In this document: positions 16,039-24,713 of the stretch, one piece after another
Numbering within the stretch: the first letter of the stretch is position 1
Layout: each line of letters starts with the position of its first letter
Assembly: GCA_902603215.1 (NCBI GenBank)
Contig: CACKTW010000001.1
Location: 1-45,000 of the forward strand
Direction: 5' to 3'
From: an uncultured Pelagibacteraceae bacterium
GTDB lineage: Bacteria > Pseudomonadota > Alphaproteobacteria > Pelagibacterales > Pelagibacteraceae
Length of the DNA stretch: 45,000 bases
Position numbers and translations under genes: made by a program
The notes under the pieces: generated by a model
What the model was told of the DNA's origin: nothing
Seen by the model: the letters and a program-made list of their open reading frames with translations, nothing else
Databases searched by the model: none

Positions 16039-16722
16039 ATGAATAATAGATATGAAATTAAAATTCCTTTAAATAACAAAGATTTTCTAAGTTATAAAAA
16101 CTGGCTTATAACTTTAAAAGGTCTTTTTCAAACATATGATGATCGTTGGGTTGAAAATATCTATTATGACAACTTTCAACTTAGTTGTGCATTAGATAAT
16201 CTTGCGGGGATAGCAAATCGTTCAAAATTTAGATTGCGCTGGTACGTAAAAAATAAAAGTCAATCAAATTGCTTTATTGAAATAAAAAAAAGAGAAGGAA
16301 GAATCGGAACAAAGGAAGTTATTTCAACTAATAAACAGGTAGATTTAATAGATATAAAAAATGTTTTTTCAGTTACAAGCCCATATCTAGTGAAACATTT
16401 TCAAAATAAAAAGATTCCAAATCCTATTATTGCTCAAAAAATACTACCAACATTGCAGGTCAAATATGAAAGATCATATTTCTTATATGAAAATCTAGTT
16501 CGTGTAACTTTTGACAAACCTCCAATATTCAAATCATTAATAAATGAAGAAAGTGAAAAAAAAGATTGGTTTGCAGACAGTTTAAGCGTTTTAGAAATTA
16601 AATTTGATCCAAAACACTTAGATTTAGCAAAAAAATTAATACACGCTATGCCCTTTGTTCCAAAAAGACATAGTAAATATCTAAGAGGTTTATATTGTTG
16701 CAATCAAGCAGTTTATTTTTAA
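16039..16722 (+). CDS. VTC domain, polyphosphate polymerase-like protein
   Basis: This 227-residue soluble protein matches the VTC (CYTH/TTM superfamily) domain of eukaryotic polyphosphate polymerase. Recognisable elements are RYEIKIP at residues 4-10, VENIYYD at about 38-44, the basic strand RSKFRLRWYV at about 62-71, the acidic/basic strand CFIEIKKREG at about 79-88, KYERSYF near 139 and VLEIKFD near 188. Alternating Arg/Lys and Glu strands line the tunnel in TTM enzymes, where they bind triphosphate and Mn or Mg. The key charged positions look present, so catalysis on a nucleoside triphosphate or polyphosphate is plausible. It has no membrane segment of its own; the DUF4956 protein upstream may provide the membrane part that VTC4-type systems have. 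It ends 5 bp from a convergent methyltransferase gene. Confidence 0.85.
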   Translation: MNNRYEIKIPLNNKDFLSYKNWLITLKGLFQTYDDRWVENIYYDNFQLSCALDNLAGIANRSKFRLRWYVKNKSQSNCFIEIKKREGRIGTKEVISTNKQVDLIDIKNVFSVTSPYLVKHFQNKKIPNPIIAQKILPTLQVKYERSYFLYENLVRVTFDKPPIFKSLINEESEKKDWFADSLSVLEIKFDPKHLDLAKKLIHAMPFVPKRHSKYLRGLYCCNQAVYF

Positions 16723-16727
16723 TTAAT

Positions 16728-17492
16728 CTATTTTATAATTAATCTGCAAGAATAATCTACGTAGTGCATCCAAACATGTTGATCTTTAAAATATTCATCA
16801 ACAGCCTTTTGTGCCCCTTTCCAAAATCCATAATCATCTATAATTAAAATTCCACCATTGGATAATTTGGGATAAAGAACTTCTAATCCAAATTTAGTAC
16901 TTTCATACCAATCAGTATCTAATCTAAGGATGGAAATTTTTTTAGGTAAATTCTCATTTTTTGTTAGTGTATTTTCAACTTTGCCTTTAACCAAAATTAT
17001 ATCATCTATATTTTTGAAATTCTTTTTTAGATTATTATTTACTTCTTCTATGCCAGCATAACAATTAAATGAATAATTTAAATTTTTGTTTATATTTTTT
17101 TCCCACTCATTTTTTGCTGGTTTGCCACTATAATCAATATCATGATCTGAAGGTTGGCTCATTCCTTCAAAAGTGTCATATCCATAAATTTTTTTATTAA
17201 TTTTTAAATTCTCATTTAAAGATTTAAATATAATTAAATTGCCACCCTTCCAAACACCACATTCTACAAAATCTCCTTCCAATTTTTTCGTATGAACATA
17301 TTTTATAGCTTGAATAAGAGCCCATCTTCTCGTTAAACTTGTCATTGAATACTTCCCTGATTTTAAAAGTAATTCTTTTTCTAAATCAGTTGCTTCAACA
17401 AATGGCAATTTGGAATAACCATAATCAATTTTGACAATCTTATAGTTTATTTTTTGAAGTATTAATTTGATAATTTTTTTTAAAAATTTCAT
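16728..17492 (-). CDS. TylF/MycF-type sugar O-methyltransferase
   Basis: This 254-residue enzyme resembles macrocin O-methyltransferase TylF/MycF, which methylates sugar hydroxyls with SAM and Mg. The SAM site is EGDFVECGVWKGGNL at about residues 52-66. YGYDTFEGMSQPSDHD at about 85-100 is the family's signature, and LRLDTDWYESTK near 188 with IDDYGFWKGA near 218 supply the metal-binding acidic residues. The ATG at 17492 is preferred over an upstream in-frame TTG at 17498. The gene lies 43 bp downstream of the GDP-fucose synthase gene on the same strand, at the end of the deoxyhexose operon. A methylated fucose (or related 6-deoxyhexose) is the obvious inferred product. Confidence 0.88.
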   Translation of the reverse strand: MKFLKKIIKLILQKINYKIVKIDYGYSKLPFVEATDLEKELLLKSGKYSMTSLTRRWALIQAIKYVHTKKLEGDFVECGVWKGGNLIIFKSLNENLKINKKIYGYDTFEGMSQPSDHDIDYSGKPAKNEWEKNINKNLNYSFNCYAGIEEVNNNLKKNFKNIDDIILVKGKVENTLTKNENLPKKISILRLDTDWYESTKFGLEVLYPKLSNGGILIIDDYGFWKGAQKAVDEYFKDQHVWMHYVDYSCRLIIK

Positions 17493-17535
17493 ATTCAAAT
17501 CTTACCAATTTTAAATAAAAGTTTAGACAGTTTTT

Positions 17536-18492
17536 TTAAGCTTTTGATAATTGTAAATTAACCACTTTTTGTATGCCTTTTGATAATTTTATTTTTGGTC
17601 TCCATCCAAGCTTTCTAATTTTATTTGAATCTAAGTTTTTTTTAAATGTTCCATCTGGTGAAGTTTTATCAAATAAAATTTTGTGTTTATAGCCAACACT
17701 CTTCTTAATTATTTGAGATAATTTTTTTATCGTAACAGATTCTCCGCTTCCAATATTAAAAATTGGAAATTTTTTTCCTGAAGTTAAATATAGTCTCTTT
17801 TTGCTTTTTTTTAAAAGTAATAGAACTGCGTTTGCTAAATCAGTTGAAAAAAGAAATTCCCTAATTGGTTTCCCTGTACCAAGTAAAAAAATTTTTTTTT
17901 TATTTTTTTTTTTAGCTTCAACAATTTTAGAAATCATTGCCGGTATAACGTGTCCTGTAAATTTATCAAAATTATCATTTATACCATAAATATTGGTTGG
18001 CATTAAACAAACTACATCTAAATTTTCGTCTTCATAAAGTGCTTCACATAATTTTATTCCAGAAATTTTTGCAATAGCATAACATTGGTTAGTTTTTTCT
18101 AAAATGCCAGTTAGTAAATATTCTTCCTTAATTGGATTTTTAGAATATTTTGGATAAATGCATGAAGTTCCTAAGAAAATAGTTCTTTTTATTTTTTTCT
18201 TTAAAGCAATTTTTAAAAGATTATTTTGTATTTCAATATTTTGAAAAAAAAAATCTTTCTTAAAAGTATTATTTGCTAAAATTCCTCCTGCTCTTGCTGC
18301 TGCCATAATCATATAATCAATTTTTTTATTTTTAAAAAAATTTTCTACTTGTTTATAATTTTGCAAATCTACTTTTTTTCTATCAATTACAATGATATTT
18401 TTAAATTTTTCTTCTTTTAGTTGTCTATAAACCGCACTTCCAACCAGACCTTTGTGTCCAGCAAGAAAAATTTTTGAATTTTTTTTAATCAT
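17536..18492 (-). CDS. fcl: GDP-L-fucose synthase
   Basis: This 318-residue SDR enzyme converts GDP-4-keto-6-deoxy-D-mannose to GDP-L-fucose with NADPH by 3,5-epimerisation and 4-reduction. The Rossmann motif is AGHKGLVGSA at residues 11-20. AAARAGGI at 65-71, LGTSCIYPK at 107-115 (Ser110, Cys111), Y138 and K142 (YAIAK), and H181 (TGHVIP) correspond to the Ser/Tyr/Lys triad and the Cys/His epimerisation residues of the Escherichia coli enzyme. The length is normal. Its ATG overlaps the stop of gmd by 4 bp (ATGA), so translation is coupled with the enzyme that makes its substrate. Confidence 0.93.
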   Translation of the reverse strand: MIKKNSKIFLAGHKGLVGSAVYRQLKEEKFKNIIVIDRKKVDLQNYKQVENFFKNKKIDYMIMAAARAGGILANNTFKKDFFFQNIEIQNNLLKIALKKKIKRTIFLGTSCIYPKYSKNPIKEEYLLTGILEKTNQCYAIAKISGIKLCEALYEDENLDVVCLMPTNIYGINDNFDKFTGHVIPAMISKIVEAKKKNKKKIFLLGTGKPIREFLFSTDLANAVLLLLKKSKKRLYLTSGKKFPIFNIGSGESVTIKKLSQIIKKSVGYKHKILFDKTSPDGTFKKNLDSNKIRKLGWRPKIKLSKGIQKVVNLQLSKA

Positions 18493-19562
18493 CTTTTTTT
18501 ATATCTTGATAAATAAAGATCTTTCTTTGCTATTTCTAAATCGTGCTCTAGCATATCAATTATTAATTTTTTAAAATCATATTTTGGTTTAAATTTTAAA
18601 ACCCTATAAGCTTTTCTCGAATCTCCTCTCAAAAAATCTATTTCCAAAGGTCTAAAATATTTTTTGTCCACTTTGATAAAAAGATGTTTTTTCTTCCCTT
18701 TAATTAAAAAAGCTTTCTCGTTAAGGCCTTTTCCCTTCCAAACAATTTTCATTTTTAAAATTTTACAAGCTAAATTTATAAACTCTTTAACGCTGTAAGC
18801 TTTACCTGTCGAAATAATATAATCATCTGGCTTTTTTTGTTGTAAAATTTTCCATTGCATTTGAATATAGTCTTTTGCATGCCCCCAATCTCTTTTGGCA
18901 TAAAGATTTCCTATAAACAAAACCCCCGGAAAACCAAAAAATTTTCTTGTTAAAAATCTTGTAATTTTTCTGGTAACAAAAGTTTCTCCTCTTCTTGGGC
19001 TTTCGTGATTAAATAAAATTCCAGTACAAGCAAATAGTCCATAGGAATGTCTATAAATTTTTGTAATCCAGTGAGAAAATAATTTTGATGCACCATATGG
19101 AGATTTTGGATTAAACTCAGATTTTTCGTTAAAAATTTTCTTTTTATTGGTTTCGCCAAATAATTCTGATGAACTGGCTTGATAAAATTTTATTTTTTTA
19201 AAATTTAATAGCCTTATTGCTTCTAATATTCTTAAAGAACCTAAGGCAGTAACTTCCGCGGTATACTCTGGCAGTTCAAAAGATGTTCCGACATGACTTT
19301 GTGCTCCAAGGTTATATATTTCATGTGGTTTTATTTTTTTTATTAGATTAAATATGCTGTTAGAATCAGTTAAGTCAGCATAATGAAGAAAAAAATTAGT
19401 TTTATTGTGTGGATCTACATATAGATGGTCCAATCTTTGTGTATTAAAAGAAGAAGATTTTCTTTTGATTCCATGAACTACATAATTTTTTTTTAACAAG
19501 AATTCTGCTAAATATGATCCATCTTGCCCGGTAGTTCCTGTTATTAAAGCTATTTTTTTCAT
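18489..19562 (-). CDS. gmd: GDP-mannose 4,6-dehydratase
   Basis: This 357-residue extended SDR makes GDP-4-keto-6-deoxy-D-mannose from GDP-mannose with NADP. Evidence includes TGTTGQDGSYL at residues 8-18, KRKSSSFNTQRLDHL at 33-47 (the Gmd NADP-binding loop), the catalytic region ASSSELFG at 129-136, Y156/K160 in SPYGASK, and the tetramer-contact motif NHESPRRGETFVTRK. The C-terminal half keeps KRDWGHAKDY, a Gmd signature. Length and order match the family. It overlaps the carbamoyltransferase gene upstream by 4 bp and fcl downstream by 4 bp. Together with fcl it supplies GDP-fucose; no GDP-mannose synthesis gene (manB/manC) is in the window. Confidence 0.95.
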   Translation of the reverse strand: MKKIALITGTTGQDGSYLAEFLLKKNYVVHGIKRKSSSFNTQRLDHLYVDPHNKTNFFLHYADLTDSNSIFNLIKKIKPHEIYNLGAQSHVGTSFELPEYTAEVTALGSLRILEAIRLLNFKKIKFYQASSSELFGETNKKKIFNEKSEFNPKSPYGASKLFSHWITKIYRHSYGLFACTGILFNHESPRRGETFVTRKITRFLTRKFFGFPGVLFIGNLYAKRDWGHAKDYIQMQWKILQQKKPDDYIISTGKAYSVKEFINLACKILKMKIVWKGKGLNEKAFLIKGKKKHLFIKVDKKYFRPLEIDFLRGDSRKAYRVLKFKPKYDFKKLIIDMLEHDLEIAKKDLYLSRYKKR

Positions 19563-21295
19563 TTATTTTTTTTTATAACATAATTATTTATAACTAATAT
19601 ATCTAACGCTGTAGAAAAAAAAGTTTTTAATGCATCTATTGGGCTACAAACTATAGGTTCTCCTTTAATATTAAAAGAAGTATTTAGAATCATTGGAACG
19701 CCTGTTAATTTATAAAATGCCTTGATTAAATCATAATATTTTTTATTATATTTTTGGCTCACTGACTGAATTCTGCATGTTCCATCTACATGAACTATGG
19801 CTGGAGCAATCTTTTTTAAAACTTTGTTTGCATCAAATGAAACCGTCATAAACTTTGAATCAAAAACTTCAGAAAAAAAATCATTTAGTTTATAATCTAA
19901 TATAGAAGGGCAAAATGGCCTCCATATCTCTCTATATTTGATTATTTTATTTATTTTTTTTGAGATCATTTTATCTCTTGGATCTGCCAATATACTTCTA
20001 TTACCTAATGCTCTTGGTCCTGCTTCCATAGAGCCATTAAACCATCCTACAACTTTTTTTTTAGCAAGTTCTTTTGCAATATAGTTTGAAATCTTTTTAG
20101 GTTTGATAAAGTCTATTTTTTTGTTAATAAGTAAATTTGAGATATGTTTATCGCTGTAATTCATTCCTAGTGATAAAGAATTCAACGGCTTGCATCTATT
20201 ATTATTTATTTCAAAATCAGCAATTAAAGCAGAGCCCGCTGAAGCTCCACTGTCTGCACATAGTGGATTAGCAAAAATATTTTCTACGTAATTTTCTTTA
20301 AAAATTTTAGAATTTAATTTTACATTGAGGCCGACTCCTCCACCCATACAAAAATTTTTTATTCCTGTTTTTAAATAAAATTTTTTGCATAAAGTTAAAA
20401 TAGAATCTTCCAAAGCTTTTTGCACTTCATAAGCTAAATCTTTGTGCCATGAAGAAAAGCTTTCATTTTTCTTTTTAGGTTTTTTATTGAATAATAAAAC
20501 CATATTATCAGTATAACGACCTGAATACTTGTGTTTTCCATAATGGATAAATTTTGGGTTAATTGTATAGGTGTTTTGTTGTTTATTTACTTGAATAATT
20601 TCTGAAATTTTTTTTCTTAATTTTAAATTTTGCTTTCCAAAAGCAGCCAATCCCATCAATTTGTACTCACCATCATAGGCTTTGAAACCTAAGTATTCTG
20701 TAAAAGCTGCATAAAACCAACCTAAAGAATGAGGCATATTAACTTCATAAAGTTTTTTAATTCTATTTTTTCTACATTCCCAAACCACAGTGCAATTTTC
20801 CTCGCCAGAACCATCAATTGTAATACATAAAGCTTCTTTGAACATTGAATGTTTAAAACTTTGAAACGCATGCACGTAATGATGTGAATAAAAATAAATC
20901 TTTGGAAGGTGTTTTGTATTAAATTCTTTATGAAAATAATTTTTCAATTTTTTTTTAAAATTAAACAAATTTCTATATTTTAATCTCTTATTTTGCCAAG
21001 AGAGGGTTTTTTTATCAACTAAATATTGTTTTCTAATTTGAGAAAAAAAATTTTTCATAAAACCATTTTGGTATTTATTAAAATCCCAATTATAAGTTAT
21101 GGCTTGCAGGTCATTAATTTTTATATTAAATTTTTTTAAGGCTACTTTTATACTTTTAATTGGAAATTGATTATGAGAATGTTTAATACGAGTTAATCTT
21201 TCTTCTTCAATATAAAAAATAATTTTACCATCTCTAACGATAGATATGGAAGGATCTGCCATATCGTTTATTCCCATTATCATTTTTTTCTTCAT
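19559..21295 (-). CDS. NodU/CmcH-family carbamoyltransferase
   Basis: This 578-residue enzyme would move a carbamoyl group from carbamoyl phosphate (via carbamoyl-adenylate) to a hydroxyl of a sugar. The N-terminal domain starts MGINDMADPSISIVRDG and contains EEERLTRIKHSHNQFP and the metal motif SHHYVHAFQSF near residue 142, both diagnostic. MGGGVGLNVKLN near 320 and GPRALGNRSILADPR near 430 are the C-terminal YrdC-like/Kae1-like signatures, and TGVPMILNTSFN is present near 540. ATG at 21295 is preferred to an in-frame TTG at 21298. It lies 5 bp after the deacetylase-like gene and overlaps gmd by 4 bp. It most likely carbamoylates a deoxyhexose of the glycan, by analogy with NodU. Confidence 0.92.
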   Translation of the reverse strand: MKKKMIMGINDMADPSISIVRDGKIIFYIEEERLTRIKHSHNQFPIKSIKVALKKFNIKINDLQAITYNWDFNKYQNGFMKNFFSQIRKQYLVDKKTLSWQNKRLKYRNLFNFKKKLKNYFHKEFNTKHLPKIYFYSHHYVHAFQSFKHSMFKEALCITIDGSGEENCTVVWECRKNRIKKLYEVNMPHSLGWFYAAFTEYLGFKAYDGEYKLMGLAAFGKQNLKLRKKISEIIQVNKQQNTYTINPKFIHYGKHKYSGRYTDNMVLLFNKKPKKKNESFSSWHKDLAYEVQKALEDSILTLCKKFYLKTGIKNFCMGGGVGLNVKLNSKIFKENYVENIFANPLCADSGASAGSALIADFEINNNRCKPLNSLSLGMNYSDKHISNLLINKKIDFIKPKKISNYIAKELAKKKVVGWFNGSMEAGPRALGNRSILADPRDKMISKKINKIIKYREIWRPFCPSILDYKLNDFFSEVFDSKFMTVSFDANKVLKKIAPAIVHVDGTCRIQSVSQKYNKKYYDLIKAFYKLTGVPMILNTSFNIKGEPIVCSPIDALKTFFSTALDILVINNYVIKKNK

Positions 21296-21300
21296 CAATT

Positions 21301-22032
21301 TTATTTGATATAGTCTGTTTCGTTAAAAAGTGTTTCTTTAAATATAATATTTTTTTCTTTTTTTAAATTTGAGTAGTTTTTTTTTAAATTATATCCTTTT
21401 TTTGTCCAGGCATCTGGATGAAAAACTAATTGTATTTTTCTATGTTTTTTTAAATCTACATTGAATGGATGAATAAATTTCCATTTGTGCCTGGAATCAA
21501 CAAGATAAAGTGTTTTGTTCGCATTATTAATGGCTTTTTCATAAGGTGTGAAATACAAATTTAAATAAGTATTTTTAAAATTAGGAAGATTTAAATTTAA
21601 AAGAAATCGATTTTTTGATGGTCTATGAGGAGAAAAGAAGTTTATTGCTTTTTTAAAATTAGAAAAAAAAATTTTTTTTTGTTTATTTAACTCAGAAATT
21701 ATTGATTTTTTATTTTTTGGACCTTTGTAATTAAAATGTAAACCAACTCCATGGCCCATTTTAATGATTTCATTTACCATTTTAATATTTTCATATGATA
21801 ACAAATTGTAAGAATTATTTTTCAATTGAAAAAAAAAATTAGACTTTGCATTAAGTTTCCGTTTTTCAAATAAAGCTAAATCAAAAGCCCTTTCAATAGA
21901 AAACTCAACATCATGTCTTAAAATAAAAAAATTATTAGAATTTTTATTTACTTCATTAAAATTTAAAAGTTTTAAATTGGATTTATAGTAATAAAATATT
22001 TTTCTATATTCTTTAAATGAAAAAGAATTCAT
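21301..22032 (-). CDS. Polysaccharide deacetylase-like protein (WbmS-type CE4)
   Basis: This 243-residue protein has the metal-binding order of carbohydrate esterase family 4 NodB-like domains. RHDVEFS at about residues 39-45 stands for the catalytic/metal Asp, MGHGVGLHF at about 92-100 holds the two metal His, and SPHRPS at about 134-139 holds the catalytic Arg region. DSRHKWKFIHPFN and LVFHPDAW near the end complete the barrel, with a late His in HPDAW. The HDV form and MGHxxGLHF are typical of the WbmS-like subgroup found in O-antigen clusters such as that of Bordetella. It probably deacetylates an amino sugar or deacylates a similar group. It shares one base with the upstream methyltransferase gene. 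Confidence 0.75.
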   Translation of the reverse strand: MNSFSFKEYRKIFYYYKSNLKLLNFNEVNKNSNNFFILRHDVEFSIERAFDLALFEKRKLNAKSNFFFQLKNNSYNLLSYENIKMVNEIIKMGHGVGLHFNYKGPKNKKSIISELNKQKKIFFSNFKKAINFFSPHRPSKNRFLLNLNLPNFKNTYLNLYFTPYEKAINNANKTLYLVDSRHKWKFIHPFNVDLKKHRKIQLVFHPDAWTKKGYNLKKNYSNLKKEKNIIFKETLFNETDYIK

Positions 22033-22700
22033 TAATTGATTATAAAAACAACTGCTGTGTTAAATTTTTTTTTGATCACTTTATCTAACTTATATCCATA
22101 TTCTTTGATCAATTTCAAACATATATTTTCTGGGATATAATAGCAATTAACGCCTAAAAAAATTTTTCCATTTGGGTTTAAATAATTTTTTGCTTCTTTT
22201 AGAAATTTTTCTGTAAGTTCGGTCCCCTTGTCACCACTATATCTAGAATTAAATCTAACTGTATCTTCTGGTATATTGTGTTTAAATTTAGTTGATACGT
22301 AAGGAAGGTTGGCCGTGATAAGATCATATTTTTTATTAATACCCTTAAACAAATCTGACTGTATTAAAGATATATCTAAGTTATTTTTTTCGATATTAAA
22401 TTTCGCACAATCACAAACATTTTGATACAAATCTGAAGAAGTAACTTTAATACTAGAATATTTTTTTTTTATGTATCTTCCAAATAAAGCTACATGGCCA
22501 CAACCAATATCCAAATACTCTTTGACTTGAAATTTATCATTCAAGTTTTCATCTATTGTTTTTTTAAGAACAAGGCTAGTCAAGTCCCAAGTTCCAGGCC
22601 ACAACTTTTTGTGAATTTTCAAGTGCCAAATATAACTTGCAATTATATCGCTCGACTCTAATTGGTTAAAAAGAAACTTCTTGAATTTTCCTATATTCAT
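22032..22700 (-). CDS. Class I SAM-dependent methyltransferase (HemK/RlmG-like fold)
   Basis: This 222-residue methyltransferase has motif I at EYLDIGCGHVALFG (about residues 61-74), an acidic strand-2 residue in VTSSDLYQN (about 86-94), a second acidic motif SLIQSDLF and the post-motif NLPYVS at 131-136. The last resembles the NPPY motif of enzymes that methylate N atoms, with Leu replacing the first Pro. SRYSGDKGTELTEKFL follows, close to the PrmC/HemK arrangement (xxGxxGL). Whether it acts on a glycan amino group or a protein is unclear. Its TAA overlaps the ATG of the deacetylase gene by one base. It begins the deoxyhexose operon, divergent from the SGNH gene at 22754. Confidence 0.78.
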   Translation of the reverse strand: MNIGKFKKFLFNQLESSDIIASYIWHLKIHKKLWPGTWDLTSLVLKKTIDENLNDKFQVKEYLDIGCGHVALFGRYIKKKYSSIKVTSSDLYQNVCDCAKFNIEKNNLDISLIQSDLFKGINKKYDLITANLPYVSTKFKHNIPEDTVRFNSRYSGDKGTELTEKFLKEAKNYLNPNGKIFLGVNCYYIPENICLKLIKEYGYKLDKVIKKKFNTAVVFIIN

Positions 22701-22753
22701 ATTTTTTTATTTAATTAAGTAATAAAATGCAATAAAATAAATTTTTTTAAATA

Positions 22754-23935
22754 ATGTTAAAACAGAAAACTTTTCTTTCTATAATTATTTTTCTACCATC
22801 TATTGTTTTTAATTACTTTACTTTATCTCTTATAGATTTTGATCATAATTTAAGCTTTTTTACCACAATTTCAATTATATTTATAAATTTTTTAAATTTT
22901 ATTATTGTTCTGTTTTTTTATTTTTTTGGATTAAAAAAAACAATATTTTTAAGTGTTAGTTTTTTGATTTTATTTGCTCTTTCTGACTATTTAGTTTTAA
23001 AAACAGTCAATTTAAAAGCAATACAAGTATACGATAAAAAATTAGGTTGGATTTTAAATAAAAATATTAATACTAAATTAAAACAGTTTACAGAAAAAGG
23101 GTTGCCATATGATGTAAATTATAAAACATCTAAAATAAAAGGTTTTAGAGAATATGATGATAATAAGATCTATGAAAAATCAATTTTTGTAATTGGTGAT
23201 TCCTATACTGCGGGACCTTTCGCTTCTAATGAAAAAATGTACTACAATGTTGCTAAAAATATATTAAAAAAAAAAAATGTATTTTTTAATTGGTATGTTG
23301 CTGGTGGGGGCGGATATGGAACATTACAAGAATTAATAATTTTAAAAGATAATATCAAATTAATTAAACCTTCAATCTTAATCCATCAATTTTGTGAAAA
23401 TGATTTTGAAAATAACTATTTTGAACTTGAAAGCCAGTCTATATTAAAAAATCAGTACTTAATAAGACCTTTTTTAAAAGATAATAAAATACAATTTCCT
23501 AAAAATAAAGAGGCTAGATTATTTAGATTCTTATATAAAAATAGTTTCTTTTTTAAAAAAGTAGATCAAATCTTAACCAATCAAAAATTTATGAAATATA
23601 ATAACTACTATAAGGTTAAACCGAATGATGTTTTTTTAGATAAAGCTGGAATTGCTACAGAAAAACTCATTAGAGAAATAAGAAATAATATTGGCAAAGA
23701 TACAAAGTATATTTCCACTAATTGTTCTACTGAAAATAAAAAAAAGCTTTTGATGTGGAAAAACTATATTGAAAAAGCAAATGGTTTATCTTTTGTTTCG
23801 CCAATTCAAAAAGTTGAAATAGCTCAAAAAAATGGACTTGATGTATTTCATGAAGACGGAAAACATTTAAATGAAATGGGTAATAAAATTTATGGAGAAG
23901 AATTGGGGAAAAAACTATTAGAAATATTAAACTAG
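22754..23935 (+). CDS. Membrane-anchored SGNH/GDSL hydrolase
   Basis: This 393-residue protein has three N-terminal membrane helices (about 5-27, 33-60 and 63-80), then a long soluble domain. GDSL blocks are visible: GDSYTAGPFA near residue 149 (nucleophile Ser), AGGGGYGT near 180, CENDFENN near 215 (the Asn block) and DGKHLNEMG near 369 (catalytic Asp/His). The domain is probably extracytoplasmic and could de-esterify or acetylate a surface glycan. It is a lone plus-strand gene between minus-strand operons; the 3' end overlaps the convergent GT2 gene by 4 bp. A 12-nt A tract at 23266-23277 lies in the coding sequence. Confidence 0.82.
   Translation: MLKQKTFLSIIIFLPSIVFNYFTLSLIDFDHNLSFFTTISIIFINFLNFIIVLFFYFFGLKKTIFLSVSFLILFALSDYLVLKTVNLKAIQVYDKKLGWILNKNINTKLKQFTEKGLPYDVNYKTSKIKGFREYDDNKIYEKSIFVIGDSYTAGPFASNEKMYYNVAKNILKKKNVFFNWYVAGGGGYGTLQELIILKDNIKLIKPSILIHQFCENDFENNYFELESQSILKNQYLIRPFLKDNKIQFPKNKEARLFRFLYKNSFFFKKVDQILTNQKFMKYNNYYKVKPNDVFLDKAGIATEKLIREIRNNIGKDTKYISTNCSTENKKKLLMWKNYIEKANGLSFVSPIQKVEIAQKNGLDVFHEDGKHLNEMGNKIYGEELGKKLLEILN
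23266..23277 (+). repeat. Poly(A)12 homopolymer in the SGNH hydrolase gene
   Basis: Twelve consecutive A residues occur in a Lys-rich part of the coding region, after about codon 170. Such runs are prone to replication or transcription slippage. In this AT-rich window runs of 8-11 are common, so this is only a modest outlier. Confidence 0.6.
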
Positions 23936-24708
23936 TTTTTTTCTATTAATAAATTAATTTTTTGGATAATCTTTTTCTTCAAAACATTTAAAGATAAGAT
24001 TAAAGTTCTAAATATAGATAAGAAAAAATTATTATTCTCATATAAATAAAATACTTTATAGGCATCGGACAATCCTTGAAAAATTGACCTTGATAAAGAA
24101 TGTTTCGATTTTCTCCATAGAGCTAGGTTTTCATTTAATCCATAAAATTTTATAGAATTTTTGGATAATTTAAGCCAAAAAGCATAATCTTCTTTTGTTT
24201 TAAGATTTGGGAAAGAGCCAAAATTCAATAATTTCTTATGCATTATAACCGTCGAAAGACCTATATCGCATGAACTAATAAGATCTTTATATGTTAGTTC
24301 TTTTTTTGCTAACATTTTTCCAATTTTCTTATTAGTTTCATTTATTAAATAATAATTCGTATAACTAAAATCAATATTATTTTTTTCCATAAAATCTATT
24401 TGAACTTTTAATTTATCTTTTTCCCAAATATCATCACAATCTAAAAATGCCAAATATTCGCCTGTTGAAATTTTCATTGCTTTATTTCTGGATAAAGCTA
24501 CACCTTCAGTTTTTTTATTATCAATAAAAATTAAATCTTTTTGAAAATTTACAACTTTTTTTAAATTTTCAAGTTCTTCTTTATTATCATCATCAAAAAC
24601 CAAAATTATTTCTTTGTTAGCATAACTTTGATTCACCGCTGAATAAAAAGATTCTTCGAAAAAATCTTTCTTTTTATAATATGTCATAATAATTGATGCT
24701 TTTTTCAT
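23932..24708 (-). CDS. Glycosyltransferase family 2
   Basis: This 258-residue GT-A protein begins with ASIIMTYYKKKDFFEESFYSA, followed by VFDDDNKEE (about 37-45) and the metal-binding LDCDDIWEKDKLK at about residues 92-104, which contains the DxD motif. EDYAFWLKLS near 170 matches the catalytic ED region of GT2 enzymes. The C-terminal segment after 225 is basic and may contact the membrane. It lies 5 bp downstream of a GT4 gene on the same strand and probably acts in the same glycan chain. Donor and acceptor are unknown. Confidence 0.88.
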   Translation of the reverse strand: MKKASIIMTYYKKKDFFEESFYSAVNQSYANKEIILVFDDDNKEELENLKKVVNFQKDLIFIDNKKTEGVALSRNKAMKISTGEYLAFLDCDDIWEKDKLKVQIDFMEKNNIDFSYTNYYLINETNKKIGKMLAKKELTYKDLISSCDIGLSTVIMHKKLLNFGSFPNLKTKEDYAFWLKLSKNSIKFYGLNENLALWRKSKHSLSRSIFQGLSDAYKVFYLYENNNFFLSIFRTLILSLNVLKKKIIQKINLLIEKN

Positions 24709-24713
24709 ATCGT

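Noticed and set aside
18950-19159. Short antisense-frame open reading stretch in gmd
   Set aside because: It is a shifted frame within a well supported gene with full-length family motifs.
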